Part shown: piece after piece, positions 1-10,800 of the stretch | Layout: each line of letters starts with the position of its first letter | How positions within the stretch are numbered: position 1 is the first letter of the stretch | Source of the DNA: Pelobacter propionicus DSM 2379 | GTDB taxonomy: Bacteria > Desulfobacterota > Desulfuromonadia > Geobacterales > Pseudopelobacteraceae | Reading direction: 5' to 3' | Assembly: GCF_000015045.1 (NCBI RefSeq) | Contig: NC_008609.1 | Span: forward strand, 1,603,001-1,667,000 | DNA: 64,000 nt | Program-made: the position numbers and the translations under genes | The notes under the pieces: generated by a model | What the model was told of the DNA's origin: nothing | The model's input: only the letters and a program-made list of their open reading frames with translations | Database searches by the model: none

Positions 1-2
1 GT

Positions 3-227
3 CTCCGGCATGTGGAAAATGCCACCGCCAGTATCACGGCGCTGGTGGATGCCGTCGGGTATCAGGCTGCCCAGGAGATCGCGGGGGACATGGCGGATGG
101 GGGAAGTGTCCGTGAGGCCGTGGTTCGGCGCGGCCTGATGACGGCTGAAACCTTTGACGAGCTTGTCTCGGCTGAATCCGTCACGCGGCTTGGTTCACCG
201 CTGCCGGGGGAGAGGGGACGACAGTGA
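3..227 (+). CDS. aspA: Aspartate ammonia-lyase, C-terminal fragment
   Basis: The reading frame is open from the left edge and ends at 227, so only the last 74 residues are seen. They match the C-terminal helical domain of the aspartase/fumarase superfamily: an HVEN segment, then GYQAAQEIA, GGSVREAV and RRGLMTAETFDEL, as in the tail of aspartases. Aspartase converts aspartate to fumarate and ammonia. Its stop overlaps the hydF start by four bases (GTGA), so the two are co-translated. An aspartase-like gene beside hydF is known from [FeFe]-hydrogenase maturation loci (hydE-hydG-aspA-hydF), where its lyase may help supply nitrogen for H-cluster assembly; hydE and hydG would lie to the left. A fumarase cannot be excluded from the tail alone. 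Confidence 0.8.
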   Translation, partial: LRHVENATASITALVDAVGYQAAQEIAGDMADGGSVREAVVRRGLMTAETFDELVSAESVTRLGSPLPGERGRQ

Positions 228-1462
228 AAGCCACACCAAAGGGGAACCGTCTCCACATCGGCCTGTTCGGACGCCGCAATGTGGGCAAATCCTCTCTTCT
301 GAACTCCCTGACCCGCCAGGATGCAGCCCTTGTTTCGGATGTGGCCGGCACCACCACCGATCCGATTGAAAAACCGATGGAACTCCTGCCCCTCGGGCCG
401 GTGCTGTTTATCGATACCGCGGGAATCGACGATACGGGCGCACTGGGGGAGTTGCGGGTGCAGCGTACCCGCCAGGTTCTGGACCGGGTGGACGTGGGAC
501 TGCTTGTCTCCATTGCCGGTGAGTGGGGAGAGTTCGAGGAAGTCATACTCGCCGAACTGGGCGGGCGCGGAATTCCCGTGATTGTCGTATTCAACAAATC
601 CGATTGCTGTGCCGTGGACGATGGGCGACTTGTCGCACTTCATGAGCGTGGCGCGCTGTGCGTGGTCACGAGCGCACCCCGGGGGGAGGGGCTCCCCGCC
701 CTGCGCGAAGCTCTCATCCAATGCGCCCCTGACGGGTTTATCACTCCTCCCGCCATACTCGGCGATCTGGTCCCGCCGGGTGAATTGGCGGTTCTGGTGA
801 TCCCCATTGACCTTGAGGCGCCCAAAGGGAGGCTGATACTGCCCCAGGTGCAGTCGATCCGCGATCTGCTGGACAATGACGCCTATTGCATGGTTGTCAA
901 GGAGCGGGAGTTGCGTGGTGCCCTGGATCGTCTGAAACGCCCCCCCGCCCTGGTGGTGACCGATTCCCAGGCCTTTCTCAGGGTGGCCGGGGATACACCG
1001 GATGCGGTTCCCCTGACATCGTTTTCCATTCTGTTTGCCCGCTTCAAGGGGGACCTGACGGAATTTGTGGTTGGTGCCCTGGCCATCGACTCCCTGCGGG
1101 CGGGAGACCGTGTCCTGGTCTGCGAGGCCTGCTCCCACCACCCCATTGCTGAGGATATCGGCAGAGTCAAGCTGCCGCGCTGGTTGCGCCAGTATGTGGG
1201 GGGCAGGCTGGAGTTTACCCATCTGCAGGGACACGATTTCCCAGAAGATCTCGGCAGCTACCAGCTTGTTGTTCACTGCGGCGCCTGCATGTGGAACCGT
1301 CGGGAAGTCCTGTCCCGCATCATCCGCTGCCGCCAGGCAGGCGTCCCTATCACCAATTACGGTCTGGCCATAGCCTTTTCCCTGGGTATCTTCCAGCGTG
1401 CGCTCGGGCCGTTCCCTGCTGCGTTGGAAGCATATCGCTCGCATTCGCTGCCACGCTCCTGA
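224..1462 (+). CDS. hydF: [FeFe]-hydrogenase H-cluster maturation GTPase HydF
   Basis: HydF is the scaffold on which the 2Fe subcluster of [FeFe] hydrogenase is built before transfer to apo-HydA. The 412-residue protein has an N-terminal GTPase domain with a P-loop at residues 16-24 (GRRNVGKSS), a DTAG switch II near 63 and an NKSD motif near 122. A dimerisation domain follows, then the C-terminal [4Fe-4S] ligand set: C303-S-H305, 45 residues, then H351-C352-x-x-C355. This fits the HydF signature CxHx(44-53)HCxxC. The GTG start at 224 overlaps the aspA stop. Length and motif order are normal. The host is therefore likely to make an [FeFe] hydrogenase, although no hydA lies in the window. Confidence 0.96.
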   Translation: MKATPKGNRLHIGLFGRRNVGKSSLLNSLTRQDAALVSDVAGTTTDPIEKPMELLPLGPVLFIDTAGIDDTGALGELRVQRTRQVLDRVDVGLLVSIAGEWGEFEEVILAELGGRGIPVIVVFNKSDCCAVDDGRLVALHERGALCVVTSAPRGEGLPALREALIQCAPDGFITPPAILGDLVPPGELAVLVIPIDLEAPKGRLILPQVQSIRDLLDNDAYCMVVKERELRGALDRLKRPPALVVTDSQAFLRVAGDTPDAVPLTSFSILFARFKGDLTEFVVGALAIDSLRAGDRVLVCEACSHHPIAEDIGRVKLPRWLRQYVGGRLEFTHLQGHDFPEDLGSYQLVVHCGACMWNRREVLSRIIRCRQAGVPITNYGLAIAFSLGIFQRALGPFPAALEAYRSHSLPRS

Positions 1463-1531
1463 CCGTTTCCGGCATGGCAGGAACGACCGTACGAGACGGC
1501 CATTGTTCTTGGCTGCTTGGGGTGAATTAGT

Positions 1532-1562
1532 GTATACAGTATACGGGTTCGTGTGGCACGAA
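1532..1562. promoter_or_regulatory. Two palindromes upstream of the PAS-LytTR gene
   Basis: GTATACAGTATAC (1532-1544) is followed three bases later by the perfect inverted repeat TTCGTG-TGG-CACGAA (1548-1562). The second runs into the ribosome binding site AAAGGAGG of the GTG start at 1575. The placement suggests an operator for the downstream regulator or for a shared signal. No known factor is assigned. Confidence 0.4.
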
Positions 1563-1574
1563 AGGAGGTAGCGA

Positions 1575-2279
1575 GTGGGGGTTACTAACGTCCTCAGCAT
1601 CATCGAACAAATTGAGCCGGGAGTCGTGATCCTCAACCAAGATTTGAGCGTGTCCCACATCAACCGGGTGTTCATGCTGCTTTTTTGCGACATTCCCCTG
1701 GAACAGTTGTTCCTGGGGAGTATTCTGGAGATTCATCGCCAGGAGAGTCGCGACAGGGTCAGAGATATGCTCAGGCTCGCGGCGGAGGCGAAACGCCAGG
1801 TGCCAACCACCATCAGGTTCATTCGCAATGACGACAAGGACCGCTACCTCCTGATCAAGCTCGTTCCTCTGGTTGATCGGGAAATGACTGAAGAGAAGAT
1901 CAGCGCCCTGTTCTATGACGTTACCCCCTTTATCACCACCGAGCAGAAGCTGATGCGGGTTCCTGTCAGCTCCCACGGTGAAATCCACCTGCTCAATCCC
2001 CATGAGATCCTCTATTTCAAGGCGGACAACATCTACACCACGGTCAGGACCGAGACGTGTGAATATCACTGCGCCCTCTCGCTCGGTGCGGTGGAAAAAC
2101 GCCTTTCCCACGAGATGTTTCACCGCGTCCATCGCAGCTATCTGGTCAATATCGGCAAGGTTCACAAGATCCTGCGCGACCCCTCCGAGTGTTCGGTGGA
2201 TGTCGTCGGAGGTGAAGTTCGTATTCCCATCAGCCGTGACAAGATGCAGGATTTCCTGTCCATCGTTGGCTTGAAGTAG
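1575..2279 (+). CDS. PAS-LytTR transcriptional regulator, RcoM-like
   Basis: This 234-residue protein has an N-terminal PAS domain (about residues 5-125) and a C-terminal LytTR DNA-binding domain (about 135-232; motifs FKADNIYTTVRT and FHRVHRSYLVN). The architecture is that of RcoM, the haem-based CO-sensing activator. The segment IHRQESRDRVRDML (His54) resembles the RcoM segment LHPEKSRD, which carries the haem-ligand histidine. The region that should hold the second RcoM ligand, a methionine (about residues 74-99 here), has no Met. Haem binding is therefore possible but the second ligand would differ, or the protein senses something else. It follows hydF by 112 bases in the same direction, so hydrogenase or CO/H2 metabolism genes are plausible targets. 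The GTG start at 1575 is chosen for the strong AAAGGAGG six bases upstream. Confidence 0.82.
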   Translation: MGVTNVLSIIEQIEPGVVILNQDLSVSHINRVFMLLFCDIPLEQLFLGSILEIHRQESRDRVRDMLRLAAEAKRQVPTTIRFIRNDDKDRYLLIKLVPLVDREMTEEKISALFYDVTPFITTEQKLMRVPVSSHGEIHLLNPHEILYFKADNIYTTVRTETCEYHCALSLGAVEKRLSHEMFHRVHRSYLVNIGKVHKILRDPSECSVDVVGGEVRIPISRDKMQDFLSIVGLK

Positions 2280-3427
2280 CTCAATTCCCTTCACCAGATA
2301 ATTCCCACCATTCACAAGTCCCTGCCCCATTCCGCAAGCGAAGAGTTGATTGCATCACCCCACCTGGTTTAGGTTGCTTACAACAAAAACGTAGTACACG
2401 ATGTTTTTGAATCAATATGAAATTATTCGTTTTTTTAACTTGAATACTGTTGGAGTTGTGGTGTGGGCCTTCTCTGCAGTCACGGGCCAGGCTGGTGTGG
2501 AAATTGTTACTGTCCGGCGAAAAGATGGATGTGGGTACGGTGGAATCATTTCTGTGCCTCTCTTGTTGATCATGATTTGGTGTTGAGTGCCATGCCATCG
2601 TGGCCACTCATCTGAATCAGCGCAGTTTGTAGTCGAATTCCTCGACCTGTTTTTCTGTTCTTTGACATTCGATAGTCGCCACGACGTGCTTCATGCTCAA
2701 CCTTCGCTGGAACGGTGAAGCATTCTCCTGAAATCGGAACCTGTTGCGAAGCCGCAGTGTTGATGCAACAGAGTACGGTGCTGAACTGTGTCGGAGCTAT
2801 GTTCTCTCTGACGGAAAAAACACTTGCTTTGGATATTATCATGTCATATATTCCATAATCATGTCAAGCGAGCAGGCAATTTAAATTCTAAGGGAGTACA
2901 TGTTTTAAAGGAAGTACACGGAGTGCACCAGGGGAGGTGGTGGGACAAGAGGATCTGGTCCAGATTGGTCAAGGCCGACCAGTTTAGGCAGTCAACGAAT
3001 CTTCTTGACGTCCCGCGCAAGAAAAAGAACGTGTCACTATAACGCTTCGCCACGACTTTTCTGCAATCAGTGTCAGGGAAGCGGGCTATGGGTGCCGCCG
3101 GAAGCAGCGGCGCCTCCCCTGTTTGGAAAGGATTAAAGCATTATGTGGTCATTGCGGCCGGCGAATGTTTCTGCTTGTCGTCTGCTCTGTTTGGCGTCCC
3201 GCCTTTTCTGATCATATCTGTTCATCCTCGCGGCAGGTTCCTGTGTAAAAACTTCAGAAGGTTGTTGCTCCGCTCCGTCTTTCTTCCGGCTCATGTGTCA
3301 TGGAATGTGGCGATTATTCGATTGTCAGAGCACTTTTGTTATCGATCTGCTGGCACATGTATCTGTTATCAATGTCCTGGCACTCAACAAATGTATGTAG
3401 TTCATCTTTTCGATTGGAGGGATAGCT
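2280..3427. other. Gene-poor, AT-richer intergenic region
   Basis: About 1.15 kb without a convincing gene. The short open frames here lack ribosome binding sites, recognisable domains and the codon use of the flanking genes. The base composition is clearly lower in GC than on either side. The stretch may be a decayed insertion; no mobile-element genes or terminal repeats were recognised. The last 100 bases carry a direct repeat annotated separately. Confidence 0.5.
3337..3383. repeat. 20-bp direct repeat upstream of the HTH gene
   Basis: Two copies of TGTTATC-N7-CTGGCAC (N7 counts the bases between the blocks less one shared position), at 3337-3356 and 3364-3383, differ at three of 20 positions and have a 27-base period. 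They lie 45-90 bases before the HTH gene at 3428. This suits an operator bound by two dimers, possibly autoregulatory. Confidence 0.5.
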
Positions 3428-3709
3428 GTGAACACAATGCTCGCAGGATCAGAACGCAGATCATTGATACGAAGCAATGAATTGATGTCGTACCAGTTTG
3501 CATCAAAGGTCAAACGTGCTGTGGCAGACCAGATTGAAGAGGAATTATATAAAAGCAAACTGACCAAAACTATCCTTGCAAACAGAATGGGAACAAGCCG
3601 GACTGCTATAAACAGGTTGCTTGATCCTGAAAATACATCGGTCACCCTGAATACGCTGGAGAAAGTAGCATTTGCTCTCAGTAAACGGTTGAAAATAGAG
3701 TTTTCATGA
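3428..3709 (+). CDS. XRE/HigA-like helix-turn-helix protein
   Basis: A 93-residue protein with a Cro/C1-type helix-turn-helix around residues 45-85 (KTILANRMGTSRTAINRLLD, then TLNTLEKVAFALSKRL). This is typical of HigA-type antitoxins and small XRE repressors. GGAGGG lies seven bases before the GTG start. No HigB/RelE-like toxin frame is visible on either side, so it is an orphan antitoxin-like regulator or the survivor of a decayed toxin-antitoxin pair. The direct repeats upstream are candidate binding sites. Its base composition matches the AT-richer surrounding segment rather than the ATP synthase genes. Confidence 0.72.
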   Translation: MNTMLAGSERRSLIRSNELMSYQFASKVKRAVADQIEEELYKSKLTKTILANRMGTSRTAINRLLDPENTSVTLNTLEKVAFALSKRLKIEFS

Positions 3710-4087
3710 GAAGCACAGTCCCCGTATGTGGATTTGAATACAGGGACATGTCAGGCATCACCTGTAGGTAGCGGTTCGCGGTCATGATGGTACATCCTGG
3801 CCTGTCTGGCACTACTACGTCTGCGCTATTTAGTGATACTAAAAAAAGCTTACGGTAAAGACGTCTATCTAGCGGGATGTTACGGTCTTTTCCTGTTTGA
3901 TGTGTGTTTAGTGCGGATAAAAATCTGGTCTGTTTCGTGCTGCCGTGCTCAGTTTTTGCTGCGCTTGTGCTGTCATGTGAGCGTGCGTAACTCTTAGGGC
4001 TGTTTGTACGGTTGTCAATCAGAAACGTCATAACCATAGAGTGCGGTATTCGATTCTATGGAACTTTGGATACGGTGGGTTACGCAT
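3710..4087. other. Intergenic region before the ATP synthase operon
   Basis: 378 bases with no supported gene. It must contain the promoter of the ATP synthase operon. I see TTGTCA/TTGTAC-like hexamers around 4005-4018 but no convincing matched -10 box. A frame open from 4058 adds ten residues to AtpB but has no ribosome binding site. Confidence 0.45.
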
Positions 4088-4777
4088 ATGGTTCATCCAT
4101 TTCTGTTTCTCGAATTTTTACGCAAGATGCTTGCTCCTTTGCATCTGTCCGAGGCCAGCGCCGATGCGGTCAGTTACACCTGGCTCATCATTGCGCTTCT
4201 TCTGCTCCTCTCCTTTCTGGCCACCAGGGCGCTCAAGACGGTCCCTGGCGGGTTGCAGAACTTCATGGAAATTATTGTGGGCGGCATCGAGAACATGGTT
4301 ACCGAAACTATGGGAGAGCATGGCCGTCCCTACTTCCCGCTGGTGGCGACCATCGGTATCTTCGTGCTGGTCTCCAACCTGATCGGCCTGATCCCCGGAT
4401 TCTTCCCACCAACGGCCAATATCAACACCACCGCCGCCTGCGCCATCGTTGTTTTTCTCTCGACCCATGTGGTGGGTATAAAGCGCCATGGAATTGGGTA
4501 CATAAAGCATTTCTGCGGCCCGATTCTCTGGCTGACGCCGATCATGTTCTTCATCGAGGTCATCGGACACCTGAGTCGCCCCGTCTCCCTGACCCTGCGT
4601 CTGTTCGGTAATATGAACGGCCACGAACTGGTCCTGATCATCTTCTTCGGTCTGGCGCCCTTCCTGGTGCCGCTGCCGATGATGCTGATGGGGGTATTGG
4701 TCTCCTTCATCCAGGCGTTTGTCTTCATGCTGCTGACGATGATCTACATCCAGGGGTCGCTTGAAGAGGCCCACTGA
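4088..4777 (+). CDS. atpB: F1Fo ATP synthase subunit a
   Basis: Subunit a forms the two ion half-channels of the membrane Fo sector beside the c-ring. The protein is hydrophobic with five to six membrane helices. The conserved helix [18 protein letters not shown] contains the essential arginine (R171), and the last helix has the usual [15 protein letters not shown] place the start at 4088 ([10 protein letters not shown], 229 residues) because Geobacter-type subunit a begins this way and a weak GGTGGG lies just upstream. An ATG at 4058 would add ten residues. It is the first gene of the ATP synthase locus, 75 bases ahead of atpE. Confidence 0.96.
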   Translation: MVHPFLFLEFLRKMLAPLHLSEASADAVSYTWLIIALLLLLSFLATRALKTVPGGLQNFMEIIVGGIENMVTETMGEHGRPYFPLVATIGIFVLVSNLIGLIPGFFPPTANINTTAACAIVVFLSTHVVGIKRHGIGYIKHFCGPILWLTPIMFFIEVIGHLSRPVSLTLRLFGNMNGHELVLIIFFGLAPFLVPLPMMLMGVLVSFIQAFVFMLLTMIYIQGSLEEAH

Positions 4778-4852
4778 TCCACCGGTTGATTCACAACAAT
4801 TATCAAGATCCTATACTGCTTAGGATACATCACACTCCGAGGAGAAAAGAAA

Positions 4853-5128
4853 ATGAGTTTTTTCAGTATGTGCGTTCTGGGAGCAGCAATTGGTATGGCG
4901 ATTGGTACGCTGGGTACAGGTATTGGACAGGGTCTGGCGGTCAAAAGCGCGGTTGAAGGTGTTTCCCGTAATCCGGGTGCATCCGGCAAGATTATGACAA
5001 CCATGATGATCGGTCTGGCCATGATCGAGTCGCTGGCAATCTACGCCCTGGTCATCTGTCTGATTATCCTCTTTGCCAACCCCTACAAGGATATCGCCCT
5101 CAAACTGGCTGAAACTGTTGCCAAGTAA
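4853..5128 (+). CDS. atpE: F1Fo ATP synthase subunit c
   Basis: A 91-residue two-helix proteolipid that forms the rotary ring. The polar loop is SRNPGA (residues 38-43) and the ion-binding carboxylate is Glu59 in AMIESLAIYALV. Around it, Gln26, Ser60 and Tyr64 occupy positions used by Na+-binding c-rings (Q, E, S, Y), while the Na+-type threonine after the serine is Leu61. Ion specificity is therefore not obvious. AGGAG lies nine bases before the ATG. A 188-base gap follows before the b subunits, so a separate transcript or internal promoter is possible. Confidence 0.96.
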   Translation: MSFFSMCVLGAAIGMAIGTLGTGIGQGLAVKSAVEGVSRNPGASGKIMTTMMIGLAMIESLAIYALVICLIILFANPYKDIALKLAETVAK

Positions 5129-5316
5129 GTACTGATTGCCGGCAATCCTGTTCTATCGATCCGGACAGAATCAATTCCTGGACTATGCAGGTGGAATAAT
5201 TCGGTACGTGTCTGTGACATGCGTATGACATCGAATCTGCTGCCCTGATTGAAACAGGCGGGAGCTTTCGGGCTGGTTCGAGAGTAGTGCGTCAGTGTGC
5301 CTGTAAGAGGTGAGTC
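5129..5316. other. Gap between Fo c and b' genes
   Basis: 188 bases with no gene inside an otherwise compact locus. No strong hairpin with a T-run is visible. In Geobacter the atpBE and atpF-C genes form separate clusters, so this gap may mark a fused junction carrying a second promoter. Confidence 0.4.
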
Positions 5317-5742
5317 GTGATTGAACTAAATGTGGCGTTTGTCATCCAGATTGTAAACTTTGGCATCCTTGCCCTCGTGCTTAACAGCTTTCTCTACAAG
5401 CCGATCCGCAAGGTGCTGGCAGACCGCCGCCAGGTGATCGAATCAGCGCGCAGCACGGCCGATTCCGTTGATCAGGAGGTGCGTGACAAGATGGCCCTCT
5501 ACGAAGGGCGTCTGCAGGAGGCCAAGGCTGAAGCGACCCTGCGCAGGACAGAGGCGATCAGGCAGGCCCAGGCCGAGGAGACGGCGCTTCTGGATACGGC
5601 ACGCTCCGAGGCTGCGGCATCATTGGCGGGCATTCGGGACAATGTGGCCCGTGAATCGGCGCAGGCCCGGATGCTGTTGGAGCAGCATGCCCTTGCCCTG
5701 TCCGATGATATCTGCGAGAAAATCCTGGGGAGGAGTCTGTAG
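5317..5742 (+). CDS. atpF: F1Fo ATP synthase subunit b' (first b-type)
   Basis: A 141-residue stator subunit with one N-terminal membrane helix (about residues 5-25) and the conserved FLYKPIRKVLADRR segment. A long charged amphipathic helix rich in Ala, Glu and Arg follows, which dimerises as the peripheral stalk. It is shorter than the second b gene and has no signal-like leader. Two different b-type genes are normal in this lineage. The GTG start is preceded by AGAGGTGAG, and the next gene begins two bases after the stop. Confidence 0.92.
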   Translation: MIELNVAFVIQIVNFGILALVLNSFLYKPIRKVLADRRQVIESARSTADSVDQEVRDKMALYEGRLQEAKAEATLRRTEAIRQAQAEETALLDTARSEAAASLAGIRDNVARESAQARMLLEQHALALSDDICEKILGRSL

Positions 5743-5744
5743 CC

Positions 5745-6353
5745 ATGGGTACACCATCTGATCGCACAACAACCCTGTCCTTATGCCTTGCGGTCTGTGT
5801 CGTTGTCATTGCCGTCGGTACGGGGTGGGCATCGGAAGCTGGCGAAGGAGCCCACCAGGTCGATTCTGCGGCCCAAATGAAGGACTTCGGCTGGCGTGTG
5901 CTCAACTTCGCGGTTCTGGCTGCTCTACTGGGCTGGGCGATTGCAAAGGCACAGGTCAAGAAAGCTCTCAATGAGCGTCAGGTAAAGATAGAGAGGAGTC
6001 TTCGCGAGGCAGAGCAGAGCCGGGACGCTGCGGAGCAAAAACTTCGCGAATACAGCGGCAAGCTGGAACACGCTTCCCGTGAAATCGAAGAGATGCGGGG
6101 CGCGATGCTGCGCGAAAGCGAGCAGGAGAAACAGCGCATCATTGCCGAAGCCCGCGCTGCCGCCGAAAAGATCGCTGGCCAGGCAACTCTTTCCGCCGAA
6201 CATGAGGTGCTGAAGGCTCGTTCGGCTCTGCAAGCCGAGGCTGGCCGCCTGGCGGTTCAGCTTGCAGCTACGAAACTGGCTGGCGCCATTGGCAAGGAAG
6301 ACCACGACCTGTACGTGGATGATTATCTCAAGAAGGTGGAACAGTTCAAATGA
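5745..6353 (+). CDS. atpF: F1Fo ATP synthase subunit b (second b-type)
   Basis: This 202-residue b-type stator subunit has two hydrophobic N-terminal segments: a signal-like stretch (about residues 10-29, ending in GWASEAG) and the membrane helix (about 49-66). A long coiled-coil region with heptad Ala, Glu and Arg follows to the end. The double leader is seen in Geobacter AtpF and suggests N-terminal processing. It pairs with the shorter b' as a heterodimer. The stop overlaps the atpH start by ATGA. Confidence 0.92.
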   Translation: MGTPSDRTTTLSLCLAVCVVVIAVGTGWASEAGEGAHQVDSAAQMKDFGWRVLNFAVLAALLGWAIAKAQVKKALNERQVKIERSLREAEQSRDAAEQKLREYSGKLEHASREIEEMRGAMLRESEQEKQRIIAEARAAAEKIAGQATLSAEHEVLKARSALQAEAGRLAVQLAATKLAGAIGKEDHDLYVDDYLKKVEQFK

Positions 6354-6892
6354 TCAATTCCACGATAGCAAAACGATATGCGTTGTCGCTTGTGCAACTT
6401 GGGGCGGAATGCGGGCTGGTTGACCGCTTCCGCGGGGAGCTTGCAGACGTTGAGGATCTTTTTGGCACTACCCCCGAGATTCCGGCCGCCTTCGCGGATC
6501 CGGCCCTGAGCCATGAACGGAAAAAGAACATCATGCGGGAGTTGGTCGGCTCATGCGCCTGTTCCGAACTGATGGGAAACTTCCTGCTGCTGCTGGTGGA
6601 CAAGAACCGCGTTGCGTTTTTCAGCCAGATAGTCAAGGCCTATGGGCAGTTGGCTGACGAGCACGTGGGCATACTTCGCCCGGTTATCACAACCGCCTTT
6701 GAGTTGGATGCTGTTCAGTTGGCCGCGATACGGGAGGCGCTGGAAAAAAAGAGCGCTAAAACGATTATCCCCCAACTGACGGTTGACAAGGCTTTTCTGG
6801 GCGGTGTTGTCGTTCAGATCGGTGATACGGTCTACGACAGCAGTGTAAAGACGCAACTCAAGCGGATACAAGATCAATTACAGAAGGGGTAA
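6350..6892 (+). CDS. atpH: F1Fo ATP synthase subunit delta
   Basis: The 180-residue delta (OSCP) subunit joins the peripheral stalk to the top of the F1 head. The N-terminal helical domain starts [13 protein letters not shown]. The C-terminal part carries the conserved pattern [21 protein letters not shown], as in delta subunits. It overlaps atpF by four bases and ends seven bases before atpA. Length and context are normal. Confidence 0.94.
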   Translation: MINSTIAKRYALSLVQLGAECGLVDRFRGELADVEDLFGTTPEIPAAFADPALSHERKKNIMRELVGSCACSELMGNFLLLLVDKNRVAFFSQIVKAYGQLADEHVGILRPVITTAFELDAVQLAAIREALEKKSAKTIIPQLTVDKAFLGGVVVQIGDTVYDSSVKTQLKRIQDQLQKG

Positions 6893-6899
6893 TGCTCCC

Positions 6900-8408
6900 A
6901 TGAAAATCAGAGCGGAAGAGATCAGCGAGATCATCAAGAAACAGATCAGAGAGTACGGCAAGGAGGTCGAGGTCTCGGAGACCGGCACGATCATCTCCAT
7001 CGGCGACGGCATTGCCCGTATTCACGGCCTTTCGGGCGCCATGGCGGGGGAGTTGCTGGAATTTCCCGGCGGCGTTTCGGGCATGGTCCTCAACCTGGAG
7101 GAGGACAATGTCGGTGCCGCGGTCCTGGGTGAATTCACCGCGATCAAGGAGGGTCACACCGTCAAGCGCACCGGCCGCATTGCCGAGGTTCCTGTGGGCG
7201 AAGCCCTGATCGGGCGGGTGGTCAACGCCATCGGCGAGCCGATCGACGGCAAGGGGCCGATCAAAACCGACACCTTCAGCAAGGTGGAGATCAAGGCTCC
7301 CGGCATCGTTGCCCGCAAATCGGTTGATCAGCCCATGGCCTCCGGCCTCAAGGCCGTCGACGCCATGGTTCCCATCGGCCGCGGCCAGCGCGAACTGATC
7401 ATCGGCGACCGCCAGACTGGCAAGACAGCCGTAGCAGTGGATACGATCATCAACCAGAAGGGTGGGGACGTGATCTGCATCTACGTTGCCATCGGCCAGA
7501 AGCGCTCCACCGTGGCCCAAGTGGTGGCCAAGCTCTCCGATCACGGCGCCATGGACTACACCATCGTCGTTGCCGCTTCCGCATCCGAGTCGGCGCCGCT
7601 CCAGTTCATCGCCCCCTACAGCGGGGTCACCATGGGCGAGTACTTCCGCGACAAAGGCCAGCACGCCCTGATCATCTATGACGACCTTTCCAAGCAGGCT
7701 GTAGCCTACCGCCAGCTGTCGCTGCTGCTGCGCCGCCCTCCGGGGCGCGAGGCCTACCCCGGTGACGTCTTCTACCTGCACAGCCGTCTGCTGGAACGCG
7801 CCTGCAAGCTGTCCGACGAGTGCGGCGGCGGTTCGCTCACCGCGCTTCCCATCATCGAGACCCAGGCCGGCGACGTCTCCGCTTACATCCCGACCAACGT
7901 CATCTCCATCACCGACGGCCAGATCTATCTGGAATCGGACCTGTTCTTCTCCGGCGTGCGTCCGGCCATCAACGTCGGCCTCTCCGTCTCCCGCGTCGGT
8001 GGCAAGGCGCAGACCAAATCCATGAAGCAGGTTGCCGGCACCCTGCGGCTGAACCTGGCCCAGTACCGCGAGATGGCGGCCTTTGCCCAGTTCGGTTCCG
8101 ACCTGGACAAGGCGACCCAGATGCAGCTTGCCCGTGGCGAGCGTCTGGTGGAGATCCTGAAACAGCCGCAGTACCGCCCGCTGTCCAACGAAAAGCAGGT
8201 GCTGATCATCTTTGCCGCCAACAACGGCTTCCTGGACGAGCTGCCGGTCTCCACGCTGAGGCGTTACGAGGATGAGATGTACGCATTCTTCGACAACCGC
8301 CAGGCCGACCTGCTGTCGGAGCTGCGCGACAAGAAAGCCATCGATGACGAGCTGAAGAAGCGCATCGTGGCTGCCCTGGAGCAGTTCAAGAAAGAATTCA
8401 GCGCGTAA
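6900..8408 (+). CDS. atpA: F1Fo ATP synthase subunit alpha
   Basis: The 502-residue non-catalytic nucleotide-binding subunit of the F1 hexamer. It has the N-terminal beta-barrel, the P-loop GDRQTGKT at 169-176, the Walker B region [11 protein letters not shown], and the alpha signature [14 protein letters not shown] near 350. Length and motif spacing match typical bacterial alpha subunits. It is flanked by atpH and atpG. Confidence 0.98.
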   Translation: MKIRAEEISEIIKKQIREYGKEVEVSETGTIISIGDGIARIHGLSGAMAGELLEFPGGVSGMVLNLEEDNVGAAVLGEFTAIKEGHTVKRTGRIAEVPVGEALIGRVVNAIGEPIDGKGPIKTDTFSKVEIKAPGIVARKSVDQPMASGLKAVDAMVPIGRGQRELIIGDRQTGKTAVAVDTIINQKGGDVICIYVAIGQKRSTVAQVVAKLSDHGAMDYTIVVAASASESAPLQFIAPYSGVTMGEYFRDKGQHALIIYDDLSKQAVAYRQLSLLLRRPPGREAYPGDVFYLHSRLLERACKLSDECGGGSLTALPIIETQAGDVSAYIPTNVISITDGQIYLESDLFFSGVRPAINVGLSVSRVGGKAQTKSMKQVAGTLRLNLAQYREMAAFAQFGSDLDKATQMQLARGERLVEILKQPQYRPLSNEKQVLIIFAANNGFLDELPVSTLRRYEDEMYAFFDNRQADLLSELRDKKAIDDELKKRIVAALEQFKKEFSA

Positions 8409-8429
8409 GCACAAGGACGGACTACAACC

Positions 8430-10746
<2,317 letters not shown>

Positions 10747-10760
10747 GGGGGACCATGCAC

Positions 10761-10789
10761 GGGCACTCACACAGGGGGGTGCCCCTACG
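10761..10789. repeat. REP-like palindrome between atpD and atpC
   Basis: GGGCACT-CACACAGGGGG-GTGCCCC followed by TACG forms a hairpin. Read on the minus strand it begins CGTAGGGGCACC and ends in GCCC, the layout of the widespread GTAGGGGC...GCCC palindromic repeat. A second, diverged copy lies at 56652-56678. Confidence 0.6.
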
Positions 10790-10800
10790 GAGATCAACGT

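Noticed and set aside
62-1693. Long open frame opposite hydF (543 codons, minus)
   Set aside because: It lies wholly antisense to hydF and the PAS-LytTR gene, has no recognisable domain, and reflects the codon bias of the true gene. Similar shadows occur opposite atpA, atpD and the Mo hydroxylase genes.
2824-3042. 72-codon frame in the AT-richer gap
   Set aside because: No ribosome site, no recognised family, and base composition like its non-coding surroundings.
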